From Anthopleura xanthogrammica (lineage: Eukaryota; Cnidaria; Anthozoa; Actiniaria; Actiniidae), in assembly GCA_964019055.1 (NCBI GenBank), contig OZ025218.1, forward strand, positions 5,931,259 through 5,995,258: DNA of 64,000 nt, given 5' to 3'. Shown piece after piece: positions 23,901-33,400 of this stretch. Each line of letters begins with the position of its first letter. Position 1 is the first letter of the stretch. The notes beneath the pieces are model-generated. The model had not been told where the DNA came from and made no database searches. It saw only the letters and a program-made list of their open reading frames with translations. Both the position numbers and the translations under genes were made by a program.

Positions 23901-26900
23901 GAGCAAGGAATTTTTTTATTCCGAGAAAAATATGCCTAATGAAACAAATAACAACTTCTTAAAATGCATTTTGGTCTTGTTTGGGTACAGGCACCACCAT
24001 ATAAGGAATTGTGAACAAAAGATGTTTTTTATTCAAGTTAAGCATGAACAAACTGTTTCTGAGTTCAATCAGCATAATCAATACTGTACATTCTGGTAAA
24101 GCTTGAGTACAAACAACACCATTTAATAAAAAAATAAATAAAAAAATTTATTTGAGATTTGCCTGCAGGCTGGTGCTGTACAATAGAACACAAGGTCCCC
24201 TTCAAGGTACATTGCACTAATTCCCAACCCCTTAAAACTCCCATCCCACAATCAACCCATTAAGAAATCATTAGTAAAGGCCAGACACTGAGGGTGGTCA
24301 CTGCCAGGGTTTCTTTACGTCCTCAGTGGTTCTTTTACTTTCCTCCGATGCAGGGTTACATGTAGGTAGTGTGGAGAGACGGGACCGCCATTTTACGTGA
24401 TCATCCGAGTCATGAAGAACAAAAAATTTAAGAACCCAAGCTAGACCACAATGCACCATGTTCAAAATGTTCTATGTTGTGGCAATGATGTATGGTTAAA
24501 TTCTGAAGTTTGAAAACGTATTAATATGACTTTTTCTTACCTCAAGATACATGACTTCACTTTGGAGCTTCTTCTGGAATTCTATAAACTTCTGTCCTGT
24601 AAGCTTTTCTTCTCCATTTTCTCCAAAGAAATACACTCTAAGGCCAGTATTGACAGTGTAGTTCAAAACACTACCAGTATTTGAGTGATCTCTGTGTCTG
24701 CTTCCAGTTGCTGTGATTGAAAATAGGATATTTTGTACCTAAAAAAAATAATCCAAATTAGCAAAGAAATGATTAGTGAGTGACTAATATATAAAAAAAC
24801 CCAATCTCATTTCTGTGATGTTGCTATCCATCCCTCCATGCAAGGGTATTTGGCAGTGTTTCACAGGGTGGCTCTCCTTCCAATGAATTTAATTGGAATT
24901 TAAAAGTTTTTGAGAGGGAGGACAAGCAGAGAAAAATCCTCAAAGAAGAGAACCAACAAGCATTATGTATCTTACACACTTCAGACACTGCTTGGGGAAT
25001 GATCCTGGGTCACATTAGTGAGGCAAGCACTACCATCCATGTACTGTAACTAATGCACTTGATAATGGTATTGAGGTTACACTTACTTTTTCAAATTCTT
25101 CGGGTGAAACTTCACCATCACCATTTAAGTCAAACATTTGGAATGCAATTTCATACATTCTTGGAGGCACTGTAATTGAGAACATTTCAGAATATATTTC
25201 AGTAACATTAACCAAGAAAATCCCTAACATACTCTATTTAAATATGATTATGAGTACTGTACATGAATCAAACCTGAGACCCCAGAGATGAGTGCACTAC
25301 CACATACTACAATCCTGGACATATTTATTGGGACAAATACAAATTTGGTATACATTTTAACAACTATATCAAAAATTATGGTTTTTTTTCTCAATATTTC
25401 TCCCCTTCCCCCCTCAATCGACATTGATTTCTCAGGTTAGTTCGAAGGGCCAGGATTCTGTTTTGGAACAGCATTGCATGGTTGTGGGGGAGGGGGGAGG
25501 AGAAACAATTAAACATACGTGAAAATAATGTTTCGTCGCGAAGAAATTTGTCCAGGATTGTAGCTACCCAGCAATGATTCATACGATACTAACAGTTCAA
25601 CTGTAGTCAGGGAAAGGTCCATGTTCTAGTACTACTTACAAGAGAGAACAGTCAACAAAAAGATGTAGTCAGAGAAAGATATCAGTCCATGGTCACCCAT
25701 CTTCATGAACACACTGTTGTCATTGTCAAATTCCTCTGACTGGTAACCTTGGTATTTGTGTTTCTAAAAACAGAAGAGAAATATTAAATGCATATACTTT
25801 TATAACAAAGTAGAACAGACCTCTTTAGTTTGGACATAATATTTTTCCATTTCAGGCCATGTGTCATTCCCAAAAGTATTTTAATTTTCGTTTTTCTTTT
25901 TTCTCAGAATTTTTGTCCAAGAAACATTTTCTTGAAGAAACACATACTGTACAGGTGTATTAATATGTACTTATTGACTGAGTGGGAGGTCCGAACGGGA
26001 AAATATTTGGCTCGAGGTCCTGAAGTACGGAATGGGAAGACACATAAATCTAGATAACTCAAACAAAGAAGACTCTTATTCAATGGTCAATGTCCGGCCA
26101 AATTTGGTACTTGACCTGTCAAATACGGTTTGTTGACATGTTGACAGGTCATACTGTATTTGAAAAATTAAAATATCATACACTTGATATCTTGACCGGC
26201 GTATAACTGGCCTTATTTTGAGCCCTGAGTATGCCGATTTTTTTTAAATCTTTGCAACATACATATGGTGTGATGGTGACAGTGTAATACATACAGAAAT
26301 TATACATACCTCAGGATCAAATTTTTCAAATTCATCTAGACCACGTCCTGTGAATAAAAGAGTAATATATAAAATACCCTATAATGAAACAATCTTCTTA
26401 CTTGTGATAAATGGAAATGGAAAAGGGCTTGGGGAAATAAGACAAAACCTTTAAAAAAATTGAACCTTGAACAAATGTTATCAATACGTTATATAACTAC
26501 ATCTCTGGGCTAAAATCAACCTTATTGAGAGAGGGTACGTGGTCATCTGAGCCACGGCAAAGGTCTAACCATTTGCAGATATTTTGAAAGCCAAGGCAGC
26601 ATCTTCTACTCAGATATTAAGACCCTGAGTGTGGCTCAGGCTGTGGTGAATTTGAGATTACCCATGACCTCATGCACAACATACCAGTGCCCAACCAACT
26701 GGGAGGCAGTTAACAATAGAAGAGCACAGATTATTAGTCCCAGATTGAATTGGAATTTACAGTAGCTTTTTAGGCTTTGTGGAGGGAGAAAAACTGGAAC
26801 TTCCAGAGAAAAACCCTTGAATCAAGGGAGAAACCTAATGAACTCTGCTCTCATGTACAGGTGTACTCAAAGTCCAGATATCAAACCTGAGACCACAGAG

Positions 26901-28311
26901 GTGAAAAATGAGTGCACTACCACCATACCACCTTTGATTCCATCTATTGTTACCTATTTATAACCCCAATAAATGTTAATACACAAGTGTTCATACCTTC
27001 AGGCTGAATTTTTCCAGGTGTGAGGGACCTCACAAAGTCTTCAGGAGTCATAAAAACCTCATTCTCTTCTCCATGATGAACAATCTTCAGTGAGGCAAAA
27101 TACCTGAAGACCTTATCTGGGGTACTGTACTGACGTATTCTGTTCTCATACTCAATTACCTGAACAATGAAATGGTAAAAAATTAAATTTCAAGTGCTTG
27201 GGATGCTGATCGAACACCTGAGAAGCTACTGGAAACTCCTTTGCTTCACACTATATATGGTTTCATGTTCTTCTTTCATGTTCTCTTAGTATCCCGCATG
27301 TTTAGATCAGAGTATCTAAAACAGAAAACTGTTTTAAAGAAATGATACGTATTTGTTTGTCTAACGATTAAGGATCATTTGTAGTGGACTGTGACATTTC
27401 GACTGCAAGCTGCTAGTCTTCATCAGGCGATGGTGCACACTGGATGGTGAGTCTCTCATACATGTATACTAATGTGAGACATACGAATAAGCATCATTTC
27501 TTTATTACTATTCTTCCATGATGAATAATATTTCCATTCTAAAAACTGTTTTCCAGGTATAGTTTTAAATATCATAATCATACCCATCCTCACCCTTGTT
27601 TCATAACATGATAACCACAACACCTGTACCTGAGAACATGGAGCATCACAGTACGATAAATAAGCCTTTCCTATGATAGCGAACATGGTGCATTGTGGTC
27701 TTACTTGGGTACAAACATCTATTGTCTTCACATCTTGCATGTATATGGCAATGTTGTACCCAAGTAAGACCACAATGCATTGCACCTTGCTCGTCGAATT
27801 TTACAAAAAGCCTATGTAAAAAAATAAATAATAAAAGCCTTAATAATTGTTATAATTTACTTACTCTTCTAGCTCTGAACCCTTTCTTCTTCTTTTTCTC
27901 TTCGACAGTATCTTCACCATGGTCCCCATCAACAGCACCATCCTCTTGGTTTTTATTTTCTTCAACATTTTCTTTTTCTATGTTCCTAGCTCCTTCAGCT
28001 TTAGCTTTATTTTTAGTTAGTTGATTGTATAACACGTAAGAACTTCCAAAAAAGCCCACAGCTGATCCAATCATGACTGAAACAAGTCGGGCTCTTCGTT
28101 TGTGAGCTTCCTCCTTGTTTGACTCGCCAGAATCGTTATTAGTCTGTTTTTCAGCATTTTTCTCTGTAATAAACGTTGAAAATCTGTTTTCTGGTAACGT
28201 GGTAACAAGATGCCGAGGTAGTTTCTTGAAAACACTTGAATTGTAGATGATACGAGGTATGTTTGGGTGATATCTGAAGGATCTTTGGCACTGTAAACAC
28301 CTTGAAAACAT
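20923..28311 (-). CDS. MICU1: Mitochondrial calcium uptake protein 1 (MICU1), 10 exons, complete
   Basis: EF-hand gatekeeper of the mitochondrial calcium uniporter in the intermembrane space. Coding exons, 5' to 3': 28311-27865, 27159-26997, 26347-26310, 25763-25640, 25169-25087, 24738-24541, 23604-23464, 22949-22751, 21545-21475, 21027-20923. All joins keep frame with GT/AG borders, giving 522 aa (human MICU1 is 476). Residues 1-50 are Arg/Ser-rich (mitochondrial presequence); a hydrophobic segment lies at about 76-96; an acidic linker is followed by a polybasic [11 protein letters not shown] (139-149), which in the family contacts MCU. EF-hand 1 is [12 protein letters not shown] (271-282) and EF-hand 2 is [12 protein letters not shown] (462-473), both with all ligand positions. 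The second crosses the exon 8/9 junction, which confirms that splice. Cys504 in AMWKCAK matches the human Cys that forms the disulfide to MICU2. The frame upstream of the ATG begins with GTG, so 28311 is the start. The nearest AATAAA downstream is at 19916-19921, about 1 kb past the stop. MICU2/3 are less likely because of the close match to MICU1 around ISFSDYIFL and MWKCA. Confidence 0.95.
21605..21840 (+). repeat. CTG/CTA-type trinucleotide-rich stretch
   Basis: Imperfect GCTGCTACTGCTACT-like repeats in MICU1 intron 8, about 60 bp before exon 9 in the direction of transcription. On the minus strand it reads AGC/AGT, so it is transcribed as purine-pyrimidine trinucleotides close to the acceptor. 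Confidence 0.6.
22165..22312. mobile_element. Palindromic element in MICU1 intron 8
   Basis: Left arm GTAATTGAAC...TTTGGTCTGATATCAAAC and right arm GTTTGATATCAGACCAAA...GTTCAATTATC are inverted copies of about 65 bp with a central GACCGCGTAGCGGG. No coding capacity. Confidence 0.75.
22315..22653. mobile_element. MITE-like element adjoining the palindrome
   Basis: Ends TATTATATCCATTTTGAAAT and ATTTCAAAGTGGATATAATA are inverted with one mismatch (22 bp). Inside, CTGTAATCTGATTGGCTGAT occurs directly and as AGCCAATCAGATTACAGGAT inverted. It may be one composite with the palindrome to its left. Confidence 0.65.
23659..23790. mobile_element. 132-bp MITE-like palindrome in MICU1 intron 7
   Basis: Arms AACCAATTTGAATAATTATT...CTGGACTGACTAG and CTAGTCAGCCCAG...AATAGTTATTCAAATTGGT are inverted with few mismatches. 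It begins about 55 bp before exon 7 in the transcript sense and could fold in the pre-mRNA. Confidence 0.75.
24425..24475. mobile_element. Solo end of the GGTGCATTGTGGTCT MITE family
   Basis: AAGAACCCAAGCTAGACCAC then AATGCACCATGTTCAAAATG matches one terminal repeat of the elements at 27.7 and 56.4 kb. The partner end is not seen nearby. Confidence 0.5.
24840..25045 (-). mobile_element. SINE copy in MICU1 intron 5
   Basis: Reads in reverse: head with GTAGTGCTTGCCTCACTAAT, body with TGTTGGTTCTCTTCTTTGAG, tail with TTAAATTCCAATTAAATTC and GGAAGGAGAGCCACCC. Matches the 32.0-kb SINE in order. Confidence 0.6.
25258..25316 (-). mobile_element. SINE head fragment in MICU1 intron 4
   Basis: In reverse: GTGGTAGTGCACTCATCTCT then GGTCTCAGGTTTGATTCATG, the same head and B box as the copy at 26.7-26.9 kb. 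The body and tail are missing, so it is 5'-end only. Confidence 0.5.
26735..26935 (-). mobile_element. SINE copy in MICU1 intron 2
   Basis: In reverse: GGTGGTATGGTGGTAGTGCA head, CTCAGGTTTGATATCTGG (decayed B box), TTTCTCCCTTGATTCAAGGG body, AATTCCAATTCAATCTGGGA tail. Diverged from its sisters, so an old insertion. Confidence 0.55.
27195..27340. mobile_element. Decayed relative of the 60.1-kb palindrome
   Basis: Shares GAACACCTGAGAAGCT and the GTATCCCGCATGTTTAGATC, AGAGTAT, ACAGAAAACTGTTTTA series with 60050-60228. The arms are too diverged to pair well. It lies in MICU1 intron 1. Confidence 0.45.
27393..27426 (-). ncRNA. Hammerhead-ribozyme-like core (degraded), Penelope-type remnant
   Basis: Minus strand: CTGATGA (27426-27420), a stem built from GACT/AGTC plus GCA/TGC with one bulged A, then GAAA (27400-27397) and TGTC. 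This is the invariant hammerhead order (CUGANGA, stem II, GAAA, N-GUC). The base after GAAA is T rather than C, and stem I does not pair cleanly, so it is probably inactive. It lies in MICU1 intron 1. Short-stem-III hammerheads are known from the pseudo-LTRs of Penelope-like elements. Confidence 0.5.
27680..27793. mobile_element. MITE, GGTGCATTGTGGTCT family, in MICU1 intron 1
   Basis: Arms GAACATGGTGCATTGTGGTC / TTACTTGGGTACAA and TTGTACCCAAGTAAGACCAC / AATGCATTGCACC pair over about 36 bp. The same end occurs in reverse at 24425-24475 and at both ends of the element at 56.4-56.7 kb. Confidence 0.75.
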
Positions 28312-28485
28312 GGTGGGAAGATACACCTCAAATCACAGATAAACAGTCCACAGTCAATCGGAAGAAGGTACTTTCCTCTTTGAAATTAATTAAAGAATTA
28401 ATATCTTTGAAAATGTTAACTTTATGCTGTTACAATCATACTTTTAGAAGCACTAAGCTGCTCTTCTTCCTCCCATTTTGACAAG
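28312..28485. promoter_or_regulatory. Compact TATA-less divergent promoter between MICU1 and a candidate plus-strand exon
   Basis: Only 174 bp separate the MICU1 ATG (minus, 28311) from an ATG on the plus strand (28486). No TATA box is seen. A pyrimidine-rich stretch (about 28459-28479) is followed by AAGATGGCG at 28484-28492. That is the YY1/translation-initiator motif common at the start of housekeeping genes. The layout fits a bidirectional housekeeping promoter, but transcription on the plus side is inferred. Confidence 0.45.
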
Positions 28486-28542
28486 ATGGCGTCTGTTGAT
28501 GATCTGTTTAGCGTTTCATGGGGTCCCTGTGTTTTTCCACAG
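28486..28542 (+). CDS. Candidate first coding exon, divergent from MICU1 (19 codons)
   Basis: ATG in an AAGATGGCG context opens a 19-codon reading frame, MASVDDLFSVSWGPCVFPQ, ending at CAG followed by GTAACC, a usable phase-0 donor. If not spliced, the frame continues 19 more codons to a TAG. I do not recognise the peptide and could not find the next exon; the 30458 GPCR would then be nested in this gene's intron or lie beside it. It could also be a 5' UTR reading frame or chance. The short distance to the MICU1 start and the strong start context are the reasons to list it. Confidence 0.35.
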
Positions 28543-28689
28543 GTAACCCAAATTCACAATACGAAGAGGCATTATGTTCTACTAAGCAAACACTCAAAAT
28601 AGCCGTCATTCTAAAAAACATAATATAAAAATCAAAGTAAATACCAAAAAAATAAATCACGTTTGAGATATTAAAATTCTAGCATAATA

Positions 28690-29075
28690 CCCCCAGGGGG
28701 GGGGGGGGGGGGGGGGTGGGGGTTACTCCCAAACATTTTGTACAGGGATGCTCCGCCCAGACACTTGACCCCTTTCATGTGCCTTTGCCTGAAAAGTTAC
28801 CCCTTTCATATACCTTAATTTTGAAGTAGACCAGATATGAATATCGATCGTCGCGTAAAACGGCGTGCAATTTCGGCGGCTTCATTTCCTTGAATAGTTG
28901 AATAGTAATTTTAGATTCCCCTTTCCTTTTCCTATATAAATCGCGAATCCCCAACCCTTTTTTTATACTAAAACTCACAATTTCCCAACCCTTTTCTATA
29001 CCTCCGTCCTGAAAAAGGTACCCGCATTTTCGGACGGAGCACCCTCTTATAGTCAACTATAGGGATTACAACCCA
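28690..29075. repeat. Interspersed repeat with a 21-G tract at one end
   Basis: 21 G at 28696-28716, then GGTTACTCCC, CAGGGATGCTCCGCCCAGAC, TTGACCCCTTTCAT, several ACCCTTT modules and CCTGAAAAAGGTACCC, ending near ACTATAGGGATTACAACCC. The same modules occur in reverse at 60440-60726, with the homopolymer at the equivalent end. Confidence 0.7.
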
Positions 29076-30315
29076 CCGGACTATACCGAAGCTCTCCAGA
29101 ATGAAATGTTCAAAATTGCATAAAACCTCAAAAGGATCAGTAGATATAGTGCTTTATAATTAAATTCGATTATAAAGTTGTTGATCTACATCTTCAGGTG
29201 TGTACCACACATGAAATACCATGTGACTAAACCTTCGCATGAAGTTTGAATTTTAAGACTTGGCCTATTTTATAGCTGTTTAGACTGCAGTATGCTGTGT
29301 TTTCTGAGCCACAATTTGGCGTTTTTTATTCTTCTCGTCTCGTTAGACATTTTGCGAATTCATTATGATGAATTAGAAAAAAATTAGAAAAAAAGCAATT
29401 TAAAAAACGTCAAGCCGATGTAAATGACGTAAAGTTATTTAGCACTGAGTCGAGTTTCTGTCAAACGAAGTCCTTAGGACTGACATATTAAACTATGACG
29501 GGCTTAAACTCGGTACATATATATACATTATATTGTAGTCCTGCAGACTCACATGCCAGCCTTCCCATAATATCTTAATTCAGTCCTGAAAACGCAATTG
29601 TAATAAAAGCTTTTCGACAGTTGATATCTATCAAAAGAAGTCCTACAATTGATTGGGTGTTAGAACTAGGGTGTGCACAACTAAAGGCTATAGAGAGGCG
29701 CTGCTGAGACGCTAAATAAGAGGTATATACATCATTGAAGACCTGTAGACTTATATATCAGCTTTCCCAATAACATTATCAGTAATTTCTGACATGGCAA
29801 CTGTAATAAGTTTTGAGCGTAAATATTATTTACTTAGCTGTCATGCTAAAATGAAAGTTTGAAAGTGTTTTTGACATATTGAATAGTAGTAAGTACATTG
29901 TGATGTGAAAAGCAATTCAATTGGTTAAAAATCGTGATGAATAATGATCAGTTAAGTTCATTTCTGTCAGTAATGGTTTGAGCTTCAACACGGGCGTATA
30001 GTCGCTTTTTCGTTTATTTGAATTGGGCCGGATTTCCTAGGATGTTGAGATGACATCCAGGGCAACTAAAGCATCTTGGTGTTATTAGTATGTAAACACG
30101 GTTCGTGTTCTATACCAATCTTTGTACAATCGTAAGCTCAAGGGCGTGAAAGCTAGAAGCCTTGTTGGGCAAACACGGGAACAGATAGACTAATTAACAT
30201 TGATTGGAAACGCATTAATTGAAATGGAAATAAGAAACGTCTTTTAGGGCAGTACTGGAAAGACGGCGGTCAAGGCAGTTGGCAAAAGTGGTGAGACTGT
30301 GGAAGATTACGTTTG
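29076..30315. other. Upstream region of the second GPCR
   Basis: No supported exon. Short direct repeats around GTCCTGCAGACTCACATGCC (29538) and ACCTGTAGACTTATATATC (29740), with CAGCTTTCCC-like sequence beside each, mark two old copies of an unknown repeat about 200 bp apart. Confidence 0.4.
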
Positions 30316-30352
30316 TATATGAAAGTATTACGCAATTGTTGGATTCAGTCAC
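30316..30352 (+). promoter_or_regulatory. Putative TATA + initiator for the 30458 GPCR
   Basis: TATATGAA at 30316-30323 lies 31 bp before the A of TTCAGTC (A at 30347), a good initiator spacing. The implied 5' UTR is about 111 nt, free of introns as far as can be seen. The collagen-like gene has the same TCAGT initiator. Confidence 0.45.
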
Positions 30353-30457
30353 TGATCGTACAGAAAACTGAGTCTAAATGTTCTGTTAAGTTTTGTGTAA
30401 GTCTACAGAGACAAACAACAAAGATTAAACAGAGACGGCACAACTCTTGGTATCAAC

Positions 30458-33400
30458 ATGAACTTTAATACCAGTGCACCAACAAATGTAACAACACTTT
30501 TATCAACTAAACAGTGTCATGCTAATCCAGTTTACTTTTCGTTAATGGCTGTAATCCATATTCTTACCTTTGTGGTGAACTCCCTGACAGCAGTGGCGAT
30601 ATGGCGGTTACCTGGTCTTAAAGGGAATAAATATCATCTAGTTGTACGAACCTTGATCTTGAGTGATTGCTTGATTTCGTTGTCAAGTCTTCCGATGTCG
30701 ATGATATCGTTCATCAACTGCGGATGGGTTGGAGGAGCTGTTACTTGTATCCTGTCTGCGTTCTTTTCAACAGCGTTTCTAAGCTGGTCTGCAATGATTG
30801 TAATCGTCATGTGTGCGATGCGGTTTTTAGCGGTTAAGAAACCTTTATTTTACCGCAACAGCGTCTCCTACCTCCGTATTAAGAAATGTCTTGCTGTAGC
30901 TTTCATATGGGGAGTTCTACACCTGGCTCTTCCTCTGTCAGGACTTGGAAAATTTCGTCTCTACGAACGTGGTTACTTTTGCGCGTTGGATATCACACCC
31001 GCCCGTGCCAAAGATAAAACCTTGGTATATATCACGGTGACCGAAGGATGCCTGGTTATGACGGCGTTGGTGTATTTCAGTATTGTAGTGATGGTTGTGG
31101 TGAAGAAAAAGAGAAGAGTTAGTACTAGTTTGTCTGTCCAGCAGCAGAGAGGCGTGGGGGTAGAACTGATAAACAAGAGAGAAGGTGGATTTGCGACTAT
31201 GACTTTTGTTATTGTCTTGGTGTATTGCATCTGCTATGTACCTTTCTTGGTAAGTCAATAACATTATCTTGTGATATCGCAACTTACTTGAGCGGAGAGG
31301 AACGGGTCAGGGAGGAGAGAGAAACAACTGGAAAAGGGAGAGTCAAGAAAGAGGAAAAGGAGGAGGGAGAAATGGCAGAAAAAATTAGGGGAAAAAAAAA
31401 TGCCATTAAGAAGTGCGGAGGGAGAATATTTAAATGTCTGTTCCTCTCCGCTCTTACATGTATTACTAACCACCACACTCATTTACTTAGTTTGTTATTA
31501 ATAAATAGCTGAACTGCATTGCTACAATGTATTGCAAATGTAATATATTTTAGGTCGATCATTGACATAGAGTGATTGCTCAGACTCCCGAGCAAGAGCC
31601 TCACGACTGATGCGCTCAACGCTAGATTAAATTAGAATTTAGAAGTTGATTTTTGCAGAAGGGAAACTGGAGAAGCAGGAGAAAAATAATCGAAGCACAG
31701 AAGAGAACTAACAAGCAACTCTATGTCACACAGGATACCTAGTTTGGGAATCGAACCCGGGCTTCCCTATCATGGATGCCTTGCAACATTTCCCCCTGCT
31801 TGCGCAATATTAGGATTATTTGATCCAAGCAAGGGATGGGAAAGATGGCCGCGCAACAAGTGTACGAGCTTATTGTCAACAAGTTGCATCCCAGCATACT
31901 TGTTTTAACTTGTATGCTCTCTATATCATGTTTGCAAAAATAAATAAATTTAGTACCATAAGTTAAAACGAGATTATTCGTTAAACGGTCCTTCAAGCGC
32001 AAACTGTAAGCATGGGTGGTGTAGCCGGCGGTGAGAGAACTCGCCTCTCATCAAATCGACCAGGTTTCGAGTCCCGCCGAACTCGGTGTCGTATGTGAGT
32101 AGAGTTGTTTGTTGGTTCTCTCTTGTGCTTTGAGGGTTTTTCCGGGTTCTTCCGGATTTTTTCCTCCCTCCACATAAAGCAACTTCTAAATTCCAATTTG
32201 GATCCAGTGGAAGAAGAGCCACTCGGTGGAATCCACTGTTAATTCGCATGTATTTTTTTATCATTTTTTATTTCATATTATATTATTTTAAACTGTATTC
32301 AGCGAGCCATTTTCAGAGGGAATCAAGGGTGACGTAGCTTTAGTGCACTGGCCTCTTGTTTGCTTGTGAGCCGCAATGGCGTGATCGTTAACTAAACACT
32401 TCAAATAGTCTTGCAATATGTTATATAGTAGAGTAACCGATGCGCGCTTGCCGTGAAAGAAACCTTTCGACACTCATTCCTTTTTATTCATACTCATTTT
32501 GACTTTTATTTTAACGCCAAACATCAAAACTGACATGCCATATTTATAACTGAGTTCAAAATTGAAATGAAGAATTCTTATCGTTCAAAAATTGGTCATC
32601 AGTTCAGACCCCTACTAGTTTAAAGAGTATTTCATTTGAATACGCAAAACGCCAGTTTACACATGGTATGTAGGCAGATAGCTATTGAAATTACATTCAC
32701 GTTCTTTTACTGGACTGTCAAGTATAGGCGTTATTGGTATAAAAAGACTAGTTTAGAAACCGCGAGTAATATGAATACGAAGGACGTTATTTTATGCGCG
32801 GTATGATGTAGGCCGATAGCTATTGAAATGACATTCACGTTCTTTTACTGGACTGTCATGTATAGGCGTTATTGGTAGATAAAAAGACTAGTTTAGAAAC
32901 CGCGAGTGCCATGAATACCAAAGATGTCAGTTTACACACGGTATGTAGGCCGATAGCTATTGAAATGAAATTCATTTTTTGTACTGGACTGTCATGTATA
33001 GGCGTTATTGGTAGATAAAAAGACCAGTTTAGAAACCGCAAGTCCCATGAATACGCAAGTTGTCGGTTTACACACGGTATGTAGGCCGGTAGCTATTGAA
33101 ATGACATTCATTTTTTGTACTGGACTGTCATGTATAGGCGTTATTGGTAGATAAAAAGACCAGTTTAGAAACCGCGCGTGATGACAGAAGCAGGTGTGCA
33201 TGTCCTATAATTACGAGTCAAAATCTTGATGAATACAGAAGCTCTCGCAAGAGCGGAAATCGTAATCACTAGTAATTTAGTTTAGAGAAGTAGAAGTAGA
33301 AGTAGAAAAAAGACGTGGTCATTATCATATTTTTATCAATTTAGGAAATATCAGGGGAGAATTACTACCTAGTAATTTCCCCCTGGAAATATAAATTGTT

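Noticed and set aside
28312..28326. Five-codon upstream extension of MICU1
   Set aside because: Its first codon is GTG; the ATG at 28311 opens a good mitochondrial presequence.
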